A DNA stretch of 64,000 nucleotides, from contig JAEVLN010000009.1 in assembly GCA_018350325.1 (NCBI GenBank), positions 579,388-643,387 on the forward strand, given 5' to 3'. A program made the position numbers and the translations under genes. A model generated the notes under the pieces. It made no database searches. It saw nothing but the letters and a program-made list of their open reading frames with translations, and was not told the origin of the DNA. Source of the DNA: Globodera rostochiensis. Lineage: Eukaryota; Nematoda; Chromadorea; Rhabditida; Heteroderidae. This document shows, piece after piece, positions 10,187 through 21,031 of the stretch (its first letter is position 1; every line of letters starts with the position of its first letter).

Positions 10187-11899
10187 ATTTTATTCACTAA
10201 AAATTGGGCTGAAAATGAAAATAAAATAAATCAGGAATAAAATGAAAAATATAGTTTAAAAAGCAAAAAAAAAATTTCTTACATAAATTTTGTCAAGCTA
10301 AACAAATAAATGTGCAAAAGATTATTTATTTAATCAAAAGGCAAGTGGCGTGTTTTTTTTGTTAACAGTATTCGCTAATGGACAGAGGTGGCCCCATAAA
10401 AACAAATAAAAAAATTGCGTCTTTCAAAATCCAAAATTTTAAATGATTATCATTTTGCAGCCAAACAAACGGACTTTCTTATAAATAAGAAATGGAACGA
10501 ATAGATTTTCAATCAAATTTAAACTGAACAAAAAACTTAACCCAACAATTAAAAATAGGAAAAAATTAAATTTATTTTAACGATTCAAACATTGAATGAA
10601 TGAATGGCCATTAAGTTTTAAAAGGGTCTAAATTGGAGAAAGTCTAAAAATCATTCGGCGACTCAAAGTTTCAACTTTCAGCCCCACCAGCACTCCATCG
10701 CACACCCACAGAGTCATAATAGCACAAATAATCTTACAGAATCATTCCAATCGCCGGGGGGGGGGGCTTTTTCTTATCAGTTAAAACGGCTCCGGAAGGG
10801 AAGGAATGAGTGAGAGATGCGGTTAGTTGGGCTTGGCCGAAGAAGTGGTACCATATCGACCGAAAATGGTGTGTGTTATTTATTGTACAAATTGTGAAGA
10901 AAGAAAGGCACTTTGAATTCATTAAGCAAATTGAAAACATGCGGAATTGTGTCTTTTGTAATGTTAAATAAACTTTTGATTTTTTGAAATTAATGAGCTT
11001 TTAACTTTTGGAATAAATAAATCAAATTAGCGATAAAAACATTGAAAAAATCAAGAAATTGTATACATTTATTTTGTAGAGTGACCAAAAAAGCATGAAT
11101 GTTTTATATAATCCATTTGTCCGATCCATGACGGCAATTTTTGGCTGATCCTCTTTCTCTACTTTCAAATCGGCTACAAAATGATTTTGTTTGATGTTTG
11201 ATCTTTGGTCATTTTATATACAAATCAGAAGTTCAGACGATTTAAGCTGTTAAAGATTCTCTCATATCTGGAAGCGCGAGAAGTAAAATAGTCAATTTTT
11301 TAATGCCGGAAATTCCTTGAAAATGCCATTTCTGTCAAAATTGCTAAATCAATTATGGAATTATGGATTAATCTGCCGTGGTTTTTAACCCTCAATTTGC
11401 CTGTCGTTGTCAGGCCAAATGAACGGACAGACGCTATACAATGCGTTATCAAAAACGCCATCAGAACACTTCTGAAAATTGTTAATATTAGCGGAAAGCA
11501 TTTTGTTAATAGCTAGCTAGCATAGGTAGTGTCCACTAGACAAAATGTCATTGGTCAGTAAAATCGGCTGTTGGGTCCACGATGAGCTGAACCCGTTTTG
11601 GCATTCTTATCTACCTATATGATAAAGTGCTCTGATGTTAAATTTTCTTATAATAACATTGAAGATTGATAAATTCTGAAATGATAAATGTAAAATATAA
11701 TATTACAAATGCCATTGTTCATGGGGTGAAGCGTAATAGAACACGAACCGGTCGTGCGCACCTCCCCAATTTTTATTTATTTATTCGGTTTTTATTTATG
11801 ATTTCCGATGGATAAGATGGATTACACTTTTTAAATAAAGAAATTTCCATTTTTTGGATAAGATAATGAATGCCTCGCGGTTTGAGTGGCACCGATATA
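10187..11899. other. Intergenic DNA without supported genes
   Basis: AT-rich, with stop codons in all frames. It includes the promoter side of the fatty acyl-CoA reductase gene and an 11-base G run at 10756-10766. Short frames at about 10734-10940 are interrupted and compositionally random. Nothing recognisable. Confidence 0.5.
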
Positions 11900-12061
11900 T
11901 TTAGTATATTAACAAAGTTAGCGCTACTAATTGCAACTAATTAGGCTTAGTATATTAACAAAGTTAGCGCTACTAATTGCAACTAATTAGGCTTAGTATA
12001 TTAACAAAGTTAGCGCTACTAATTGCAACTAATTAGGCTTAGTATATTAACAAAGTTAGCG
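11900..12061. repeat. 46-bp tandem repeat, about 3.4 copies
   Basis: Three full and one partial near-perfect copies of a 46-bp unit beginning GTATATTAACAAAGTTAGCG, containing the small palindrome AATTGCAACTAATTA. The array lies about 600-750 bp upstream of the secreted-protein gene at 12651. Confidence 0.9.
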
Positions 12062-12257
12062 CAGAGGGGTGCGAGTTTCTTGAGAGCGAACCTCTTTTTT
12101 TAAAGGTCTACAGAATACGACGAATTTAATACCATTTGACAGCATTTAGTCTGAAGAAGTTTCTTGCAAAAGAAATCAAAGCATTTAGAGTTGTTTGAAA
12201 AAGGTTAAAACAACAAACTCGAAATATATTGGTGACCAATTTCCGGTGACCAATTTT

Positions 12258-12467
12258 ACGTAACCAAAATGTAAATTATCCACCCCAAAAAATATACAGA
12301 CGCATAAAACTACGTCAATAAAATAGAAATAACCAATATGTAAATTATTCACCCCATAAAATATACAAACGCATAAAAACTACGTCAATAAAATAGAATT
12401 AACCAATATGTAAATTATGCACCCCATAAAATATACAGACGCATAAAGCTACATCATTAAAATATTA
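12258..12467. repeat. About 70-bp tandem repeat, 3 copies
   Basis: Three diverged copies of a unit that begins AACCAATATGTAAATTAT, continues CACCCCATAAAATATACAGA and ends with CTACGTCAATAAAATAGAA. Located about 200-390 bp upstream of the start codon at 12651, so it occupies the likely promoter. Confidence 0.85.
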
Positions 12468-12650
12468 AACGAAATGATGTTGATAGTTTAGCAAAAAGCT
12501 GTGACGACAATATGTATTTTACCTATCAAGATGTTTCGTAGTTATAAATGTACACCCCTAAATACATATAAATATTTAATTGCTTCATTTTAAAACACAC
12601 AATTTTTTATTATAATATTCACTTGGAAAAAATAAAATTTATTCACCAAA

Positions 12651-14382
12651 ATGATAAAATTGTCTATTATTATTTTAATTCTTGTCGTAATTAAATTTGT
12701 TGGCAACGCAAATGGCCTACCAAAAGGAGGTTAATGTTGAATAAAATATGCAATTTATAATTAAATACGTCAATTTGACACATTGACTTTATTTTGTTAA
12801 ACTTTAAGACGCGTTTCATGCGCATGCTAGCAGTTCGGGTGCAGGGATTTCGTCTGCATTTGAACATCGTATTAATATTCCTGAAAAACTGCCATCTTTT
12901 CTGGAACAATTGAGTAATTAATGCATTAATTCAGTAGTTATAATATTAAACTAATTATTATAATTATAGTATTAAAGTAATTATTATAATTATAATATTA
13001 AACTAATTATTTAATTATAATATTAAACTATAATTATAATGCAGAATCGTCGCCTGGTGAACTCAAGATGCCGAAGATTGACTACAGAAATGGCAATGAA
13101 TTTGTGGAAATGTTTGTAGAAACAAGCGGGATTCTCGAGTCCGAACATTTCTTGAAAGTTGTATTAAATAATATTTCAAAATAAAAATCATTTTCAGTTG
13201 GACACTGTTTCACAAATTTCCGATATGAGCAGTCAAATTGACAATAAACTTGGGGAAAGTCGGCAGAAAATTGGTGAAACTTTGTTCGGAATTGTCACTT
13301 ATTTTTCGAATAAGTGCAAACTGCTCAATGCTGTTGGAGAAGGAAGTGCCACAACAACAGTAAATGTTTATTTTTATTTTAACGTTTTTTGGGTTAGCCG
13401 ACTTTGCCGCTTATTTATTAGTCTTATGCGTCCTGGACATTTGCGGACTGACGTGTCTAATTCGTGTTGGGCCGCAGGTGTCAGATTTGCCTATGGCCTC
13501 AAATGTTTGGGCCGCAAAGTCGGCACTGCTTTGATCTAAACGATTCGAAATATTAAATTAATTTTATTTATTAATTCAAATTAATGAATAGTACGACTTG
13601 CCAATTATATTTTAAACAATAAAAGTTATAAACATAAAATTCAGCAAGATCTTATTACTGCAAGGAATTTATGTTCTATTGGCACGTTTATAATGTTGGG
13701 CGAATTTGTACACAATGAAATAGTGAATAAATTGAAATTTTTAAAGTAAATGTTTTAATAATTAAGTTTAAAAAGTTTACCTTTCAATTAATTATAAAAC
13801 AAAAATAAAATTATTATTAAATTTGGTTTAGAGAAGAACCGTCGCCGGCGGGATTTTTTGAGGAATGTGCCCATTGGGTCAATCGCGCTGTGCGACAGAA
13901 ACTTAGACTTACTGTTTCTGATGAAGCCCTTCCAACTCAATATCAAAAACAAAATTCTTTTCAGATCTTGCTTGTAAAAATAATAAAATATATTTAGACA
14001 AAAATTGACTAAACTTTGATGGAAAACAAAAGTATAAAAATCTTTTCATGAAACTTAATATATTAATTATATAATTAATTCTATCTTTTAATGTTACCTT
14101 TAAAGTCAAATGCGGAATTTAATGACGAGTGCTTTGCCAAAATGTTTGAATTTTGGAGCGTTGCGCAAATCCGTTTGACTGCTACGACTAATAGCACTAA
14201 TAAAAAAGATCGTATCCAAACGAATGAAGTAAATTGTTTTTAATTGTTTAAATAAATATAAAAAAGTACAACATTACTAGCAAAAAAGCAATTTTAATCA
14301 TTTTAAGATCATACAACATTTGGCAGAATTAACTCCAAAAGCATTGAATGAATTAGTTTTGGCAAAAATTGAATTTGAATAA
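12651..14382 (+). CDS. Probable secreted protein, unknown family
   Basis: The first exon encodes MIKLSIIILILVVIKFVG followed by NANGLPK, a good signal peptide (hydrophobic core, A-x-G cleavage region). Later exons, read through consistent acceptors, give EHRINIPEKLPSFLEQL, then PGELKMPKIDYRNGNEFVEMF, then LDTVSQISDMSSQIDNKLGE, EEPSPAGFFEECAHWVNRAV, SNAEFNDECFAKMFEFWSVA, and a last exon IIQHLAELTPKALNELVLA ending in TAA at 14380-14382. The mature protein is small, mostly helical and has few cysteines. I recognise no family. The splice path around 13370-13840 is uncertain and the exon 1 donor is not a strong one. A secreted, lineage-specific protein next to another secreted gene (15182) would suit an effector locus, but this is inference. 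Confidence 0.5.
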
Positions 14383-14504
14383 TTGTGCAAATTGGAAGAG
14401 AGAGAGTACGACCAAAATTGTGAAAGAAAAGTGTTGCAAAGAATAAACGAAAGATACATTTGTTGTTGCTATATGTTCGATACATTTGTTGTTTATGTTC
14501 GATA

Positions 14505-14690
14505 CATTCCCGACTCTGTCCTCGGCATTCCCGACTCTGTCCTCGGCATTCCCGACTCTGTCCTCGGCATTCCCGACTCTGTCCTCGGCATTCCCGACTC
14601 TGTCCTCGGCATTCCCGACTCTGTCCTCGGCATTCCCGACTCTGTCCTCGGCATTCCCGACTCTGTCCTCGGCATTCCCGCCGCTGTTTA
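14505..14690. repeat. 21-bp minisatellite, 8 perfect copies plus one diverged
   Basis: Unit ATTCCCGACTCTGTCCTCGGC repeated eight times without change; a ninth copy reads ATTCCCGCCGCTGTTTACGGC. Because 21 is divisible by three, it stays open in several frames (IPDSVLG on the plus strand, CRGQSRE on the minus strand). The open frame alone is therefore weak evidence for a protein. No signal peptide or homology supports a gene here. Confidence 0.9.
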
Positions 14691-15181
14691 CGGCATTTTC
14701 CTTTCGGTTGGGGAGTTTGACCTTTCAATTTTGAAGCGCGAATTTTGAACTCGGAAAAACCAATTCCGGGAAATTTTGTATGTTTGAAAAATGTTTAATT
14801 TTGGTCGATTATGCTATCGCTGGGGTGCCTATTTTTCCCAAAATCCCCATTCCTCGCGGGGATGAGTTTTCGGGGAGCGGGGGACGCACTTCAAAAACGG
14901 GGATCAAGAACGGGGTGAAAAAGCCAGCAATATTTATTAATCAATCAACCATTTCGAATAAAATTGGTGAATTATACGCACAATTTATTAAAACAAATTA
15001 CAGTCATCACAAACTATGATATTTTTTATAATTTATTAAAATTAGTTTACCGAAACAATTTATTTTATTTAATATTGCAAAAAAAAATGAATCAACAAAT
15101 TTTACGGCTGTCCAAATAGAAACGAATTGGCCAACTAATTGGGGAATGCAATTTTATTTTTTGTATTCATTTAAATTTATA

Positions 15182-17336
15182 ATGGAATATTTTATTGGGT
15201 CCTCGTCTTCACTAACTTTGCTTTTTTTCTTACAACAATTTTGTTGTTTTTCTTCGCTAAGAGGACAAAATGGTTGGTCATTATAAATTGTATAAATATT
15301 TAACAAAAAATTGTTCAAACAAAGTGTTCGGCTTTGAGCGTGGAGGCGAGTTCACGGAGGAAGAGTTGGAGCAGAAGCGTGAACAGCTCGAACAAATGGT
15401 CCAAGCGGCGCACAGCCCGCGCCGGGAGAAGGCATTGGCAAGTGCGTGTTGTGGCAATGAATAAATGAATGATTAAACATAAAACCATTTACAAATTACG
15501 TAAAATCGCGACTGGGCAATGCTTAGAAAATTTAAGCAATCGTTCAGAAAAACGCCAAAAATTGTTAAAAATGTAAACAAACGAATTGATGCTAAAAACA
15601 TAAATAAGACTGCGAATGGTTACAATTTGTTTGCGTACCTGGTGATAGAATTTGAAATCAATTTAATGGCCAATTTAACGCAAAATCCGAGTTTAATACA
15701 GACGCTTGGCCAATAGTTGTCCGATTCCATTAATGAATTGGACTTTTGAATTAGCAAATAAACTGAGCTGGAAAAAAGTTGAGGGAAAAGCTTAGGTGCG
15801 GGCTGCTGGCCTTTTACCGGCTAGCTATTGTGCTCGAGACTAAAAATTTACAAAGACTTGACGCCGAACCTCGAGCCCAAGATTCAAACCCCGAGATTTT
15901 CCCCGAAACTTTCATCAAAACCAAGAGTTCAAGAAACCCCAAACTTTCATCGAAACCAAGACTCTCGAGCATCGCTTGTACCGGTTTTTGGTACATTGAA
16001 GAATAATAATTTATATAATAAAAATACAAATTCTTACCTCATTTTTTAAAATTAATTTGAAAATAATAAAAAATTAAAAAATTTTCATTAAGAACTGGGA
16101 CAGTTCCATGACCGACTGCTGATTGATAAGAAGCGTCGAAATGAAGAGCAAATGCAAAAAGAAAATCTTGAAGGCAGAGATGTTGCTGAAGCAGTAAATA
16201 GAAGAGGTTACAAAACCTTTTTGTAAATATATTTTTAAATATTAATAATTAATTAGAATCTTGTTTCTAGCCAAAAATTGTTAACCTTCAAAATTTTATA
16301 TTTTACACCACAAAGTCTTTTCCGCCCATTGAAACAATAAAGGCATGTCGCAGATGATGAATTAGCTGTATATGAAGAACAGCCAACGAGGCAAAAGCAT
16401 AACGATTGGGAAGAGCGGCAAAATGACCGGAAGAATGAGAGACCGGCACACGGGCACGCAAGTGATGGAAGGCATCCACATGGGCACAATAGAGGAGAGC
16501 AGCGAGGAGATGAAGCAGCAGCTGAGGAACAGCAGCGAGATAAGGCAGTTGAGGATTTTGGTTTAAAAGGGTGCCGAGTCGTTAGTATGCCATTATGGGC
16601 TAAGAAGTTCCATTATGGGCGCTAGTTTAAAAAGTGCTAGCATGCCCATTTTGATCATTTACGTGTTGGCACTTTTTTAACTAGCGCTCATAATGGCACT
16701 TTTTGTAAAAAAAATGTTTACAATGAATTATTGTTCAGAAGGTCAAGCGCAATAGGGCACATAAAGTGCAAAGAAAAATCGCCGGTGATTTGGCCACAAA
16801 CTGCCGTGCGCATCTCCACCAGTGCTTGTCGGGATTTTACAAGAGGGCCATGCAAATTTATTGCAAAGGTTCGTTCTTGATAAGGCCACCGAACGGGAAA
16901 TCGGTCGCCAAAACACAAAAAGCTTGAAAAACTGATTCAAATTTTTTTGAAAAAATCTTTTTTGGTTGGAATTATTTGAAAATGTTTAAAAATAACAAAA
17001 ATGTAGCCAACCTAGCGAATCAATTGGTAATTTAGAAATACAAAATACATTTTTTTCGACTATTGAAAAGACGCAATTTTGTAATAGTTTTTGTCGATGT
17101 TCGTTCTGAATTTGTAGATTAAATATTTTTAATTTTAAACTTTTTTCATTTATGAATTATTAATGCATTTGCCTATCTTTAAAGGCACTTGCTCTCAGCT
17201 GGGCAATGTAAACAAAGACTTCGGATTCAATTGTCGACCGTTGGCCCGACAGGGAATGTGCGCGAATGAAAAATGGGGCGAAATTATGTTCAAATTTTGT
17301 CACCGATCCTGCACTCGCCTGAGGGGACGTCGTTAA
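15182..17336 (+). CDS. Probable secreted protein with Cys-rich C-terminus
   Basis: Exon 1 starts MEYFIGSSSSLTLLFFLQQF, a signal-peptide-like segment, and splices in phase to VFGFERGGEFTEEELEQKRE. Next come LGQFHDRLLIDKKRRNEEQ, then a charged His/Glu-rich exon (DDELAVYEEQPTRQKHNDWE ... HPHGHNRGEQRGD). A basic exon with NCRAHLHQCLSGFYKRA follows, and the last exon TCSQLGNVNKDFGFNCRPLA with MC, FC and SC ends at TAA 17334-17336. The final about 60 residues carry six cysteines in a spacing like a ShK-type (SXC) disulfide domain common in secreted nematode proteins; the match is approximate. Exon phases agree across most junctions. The junction around 16544/16740 needs a GC donor and is less certain. 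A palindromic element sits in that intron. Confidence 0.5.
16585..16705. repeat. Small palindromic MITE-like element
   Basis: GCCATTATGGGC... and CTAGCGCTCATAATGGC are inverted arms around TAGTTTAAAAAGTGCTAGCA / GTTGGCACTTTTTTAACTAG. The element lies in an intron of the gene at 15182. Confidence 0.65.
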
Positions 17337-18147
17337 TTATAAAATAACTTTCTGTCTCGCTTTCGCTGTCACAAATGTCCAGTTTTGAATAACGAATAAT
17401 CGTTTTCGAATCTTTGAAATTTCAAAAAACACGTAATAAGAAATATGATCCACACGTTTCGCAGTTGCAAAATCCCGGTCACTCACAATTCTCCTCATTT
17501 AATATGTCATTTCGCCAAAAATTCTACTTAAAAAATCGTTCAAAAATCTCACAGATTTGGTGTGAAACATTATGAAAAGTTGTTTTAGTTAAATTGGTTA
17601 CCATGGTTTTTTGGTTTGGTTGTTGCACAATTAGCATTAGTCTAATAAAGTACAAAGACTTTTTTTAAAACGGTTGAGAGATTAAGTAGTTTGTATGTGA
17701 AACAATTAAAATTTTACACATTTAAGTCTTTCAGTGTAAAGCCGAAAATCCGGAGATCGATTCGCGCAATAAATTATTATTTTTTATTTTATCCAAAAAA
17801 TCAGAAAAAAGTAACGTTGTGCCAATTTGTGCGTTGGCATCATCGCTTCATTAATGGCGTATTCCCTCCCAATGCCCGGACGACTTTTAATTGATTTTTT
17901 TCGATGAATTTTTCCATAAATTTTAGATTAATCTGAAAAGCCAAACAAAAATCATATTAATCGGAGCAAATATATTTTTATTACATTATTACCTAAGCTG
18001 TGTTTGATTTTTCCTAATAAATTATATTTTAAATAAATTATTTTTTGAGAAGTTCGTATAATTGAATCCACTTCAAAATTATGCAAATTTTAATAAAGGA
18101 AAAGTAATTGAAGTTTAAAGTGTTTTTGGCTGATTATTTTAACAAAA
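17337..18147. other. Intergenic DNA
   Basis: AT-rich and without a convincing gene. It should hold the 3' region of the secreted-protein gene and the promoter of the nuclear receptor. An open frame at 17691-17894 is low-complexity and unsupported. Confidence 0.5.
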
Positions 18148-20461
18148 ATGCGACCAAATGCCGGAGAATCGCGTCCTCGTTATTCATTCCAATGCACCGT
18201 TTGTAGTCGATCGTGCCAATATTTCTATTACGGCGTCAAATGTTGCGAAGGTTTTCCCCCCTTTTTTTGTTCAAAGTTGAGTAAGACGGGATCGGAATTT
18301 TTGGCAAAAATTGGGACCAGAATTGACCGGGACCGTAAAAGCCGGGATCGGGACTAGCATCTCGAACCGAGATCGGGATTTAGTTTTTTCAAAAACCGGA
18401 TCGGGATTCGAAAACCCGGAAATTTCCCGACCGGTCTCGGTCGGGATCCCGGTCCCGACCTACTCTAATTCAAAATGTTTTCTGACTGATCTTTATGAAA
18501 TTATGAAACCAAATTAAAAAAACAAAAATTCAGCGTGCAAACACTTTTTTCGTCGATCAATTTCATTGATGAAGGAATACACGTGCAGCAATCGAGGAAA
18601 CTGCGATATCAGCAAAGGTAAAAATGAATGAAACGTAAAAACAACTTTTTAAGTTTTAAACTGAAGATTTTACAAAAAAAGTTCGCACAATTTTAATAAA
18701 ATAAGTAAATTTGTTTAAAATACTTATATTTAAAATGTTATTTCCAAACTCGAACAAATATTTTTTTATTTATATTTTAATTTTAATTTAAACATTTTAC
18801 AAATTACAGGTATTAAGTGTAAACGATGTCGGTTGAGCATGTGCATTAGAGTCGGAATGAATGCGCGAGGTGTTAGCGGCAAAAAATTTGGTGGCCCGCA
18901 AATGTTGGAATTTGTGCGAGGGTTGAAACGCAATTTGGTTGTTGAAACGCACAAGCTCGAGCAGTCCACGCAGCAAAACGAACCTCCGCCAACAACAGAC
19001 TGTGGTGGCTCATCGCCCACCACCACCGGACCATCAAATTGGGCTGACTCAAACTCTGTAGAGTTATAACAAAATGATCAAAAAATTCCATCACTTTTTC
19101 CATCTTGAAAATTAATTTTTAATTTTTTCAGCCGCTGATTACAAACAATTTTGCGGGTTTCATTTTGTTGAAATACATGCTGGAGGTTGAGCAGAAAGTG
19201 CGCAGAATTCGAGACTCCCAGACAATGGTTCCCGAATATTTTTATGGCCAATGCACTTCGTTCGAGACAATTTTGGACCGGAACTTGAATTTGCTTGAGT
19301 GCTCAGCAAAATTTTCGGTTTCACTCCATTATAAAATTGTATGATTTTTTTTTTGAATTTCAGACTCAAATGCCAACTGCGCCTCCCGCACAATTTTTGG
19401 AAGACGTTCAAAAGTTTGGGCCCATTTATAAGAGGCCACCATATTTAGCATTGGATTTGTTAATGGTTTTCGAAATTGGCAAAACATTCTCGTTTTTTGA
19501 ACGACTTAACAGCAGTGATAAAGTAAATTATTTTTTAATTTATTAAACTTTAAGCAATAATTTTATTAAATTCAAATTAAGATTGCACTGTGCAGCAACA
19601 TTGCGATGCCGTTGTTTGTGTTGAGCAACGGTTTTTACTCAGTTCAGCAAAATTCGGACTCATTTACCACCCCAATGGGTTTTATGCCGATCACTCTATA
19701 CGAAAATTCGTACTATAAAGAAAACCCCATGTAAAATAACAAAAATGTTTTATATAAAAAATGTAAAATTTAGTGTAATGAAAATGGCTTATAAAGCGCT
19801 GAACGAGGCCACACAACCGTTCATACGAGCAAAATTGAACACCGAAGAATTTGTTCTTGTTCGGGCCATCATTTACGCGCACATGGGCAAGCAATTTGTG
19901 TTGTGTTTTTAAGTTAAATAATTTAAATTTAATTTTAGTCTCTCCGGGACTTAGTGAGCAAGCCCAACAAAACCTATTTTCTGAAGCCGAAAAATATTCA
20001 TCGCTGCTGATGAAGCTTTTACAGGTGTGATTTAACATTCGGATGTAAGGTTTGGTTAAAAAGGAAATTAAATTAAATTATATTATATATATATATATTT
20101 ATATATAAATGAATTTAAAATCGCATATGTGCAGCTAATGAAGATGGGTCCAATGATTGTTTCCCATCAAAAACAATTAATCTAAAACTGATCGACCTAA
20201 AGAGCTGCTGGATAACAAGCACTCTGAATATAAGCAAACTGCACACCGGTTAAGATCAATTATGGTCCAGAGGCGGGTCCCCGGAGGTATGCGGAGCTGT
20301 TGATGCTGGTCGAATTCGTCTTCAATTCGGGCGCACAACATCGACAGCTGCTCACCTACGTGTCCAACGTGTTGGACAAGCACTTCACTGAGGTTATGCC
20401 ACCCGTACTGGCCCAAGTGTGCACCCGAGGACCAGTTGAACTGCACCAACTGTTCCCATGA
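18148..20461 (+). CDS. Nuclear hormone receptor (NHR family)
   Basis: Ligand-regulated transcription factor of the nematode NHR group. Exons 18148-18250, 18534-18617 and 18810 onward form the two-zinc C4 DNA-binding domain: CTVCSRSCQYFYYGVKCCE, then ACKHFFRRSISLMKEYTCSN (P-box region) and CKRCRLSMCIRVGMNARG. A hinge rich in Pro/Thr follows, and after a splice at about 19056 the ligand-binding domain continues: NNFAGFILLKYMLEVEQKVR, APPAQFLEDVQKFGPIYKRP, LVRAIIYAHM and YAELLMLVEFVFNSGAQHRQ, ending at TGA 20461. Intron 19887-19938 fits the phase only as GC-AG. In the last exon the frame of LDNKHSEYKQTAHRLRSIMV must shift by one base near 20285 to reach YAELLMLVEF. This is either a recent lesion or a sequence error. 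A palindromic element sits in intron 1. Confidence 0.82.
18287..18475. mobile_element. GGGATCGG/CCCGATCC palindromic element
   Basis: Runs from AGTAAGACGGGATCGG to CCCGGTCCCGACCTACTCTA. The ends are imperfect inverted repeats and the interior is made of GGGATCGGGA / TCCCGACC motifs. The right end matches in reverse the TAGAGTAGGTCGGGACCGGG end of the element at 41186, so the two belong to one hAT-like family. No clean target duplication was found at this copy. Confidence 0.65.
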
Positions 20462-21031
20462 TTAATTTTCTCTAGAATTAAGAATTTTCTAAATTCCATA
20501 TTGTGTACCTGTATTTTGGGATGGCGTCTGTACTGCTTGCTGTACCTTGAAAATACTGTTTTTTGCTTTAAGAAGCTTTGTGGATTTTTGGAAATGGATA
20601 AAAATAATTTATTAAATTTGAATCTATTGGCAACAAAGGCTTTTTGTTTTGTGAGATTTGAAAATTTCTTAGCTGCAAAATGTGCAGGTCTGTTGTATAC
20701 AGGTATATAGTTACTTGAACTCGTATTAATGATTAGGGATCGGATTTAGGCATTTTGATTTTTGGACCAATTTTATTAAACTAAGATTATCCAAAAAAAC
20801 CAATGAAATTCGTGATTTTAAAAATCAAACAAAAATAATTTCGAGACAGAGGCTCTACCTGTAAGGATATTTAAATTGGCCACACCCACCCCAAGTGTTA
20901 ATAGCACTCTCTCACTTTCGAGAATTTTTATTCAAAAAATGTTAAAAAAATTTGAAAATATTAAAATTTAACAAAAAGTGTTTAATAGCGCACCAAAAGA
21001 ACAAAATTAAATCAGTCGTTTTTATCCGTAT
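20462..21031. other. Spacer between convergent NHR and PA28-like genes
   Basis: Two genes end towards each other here. The sequence is AT-rich; an open frame at 20501-20710 overlaps the NHR 3' side and lacks support. Nothing else is visible. Confidence 0.5.

Noticed and set aside
14309..14728. 139-residue minus-strand frame made of CRGQSRE repeats
   Set aside because: It exists only because the 21-bp minisatellite lacks stops in that frame; composition outside the repeat is random and it overlaps the end of the plus-strand gene.
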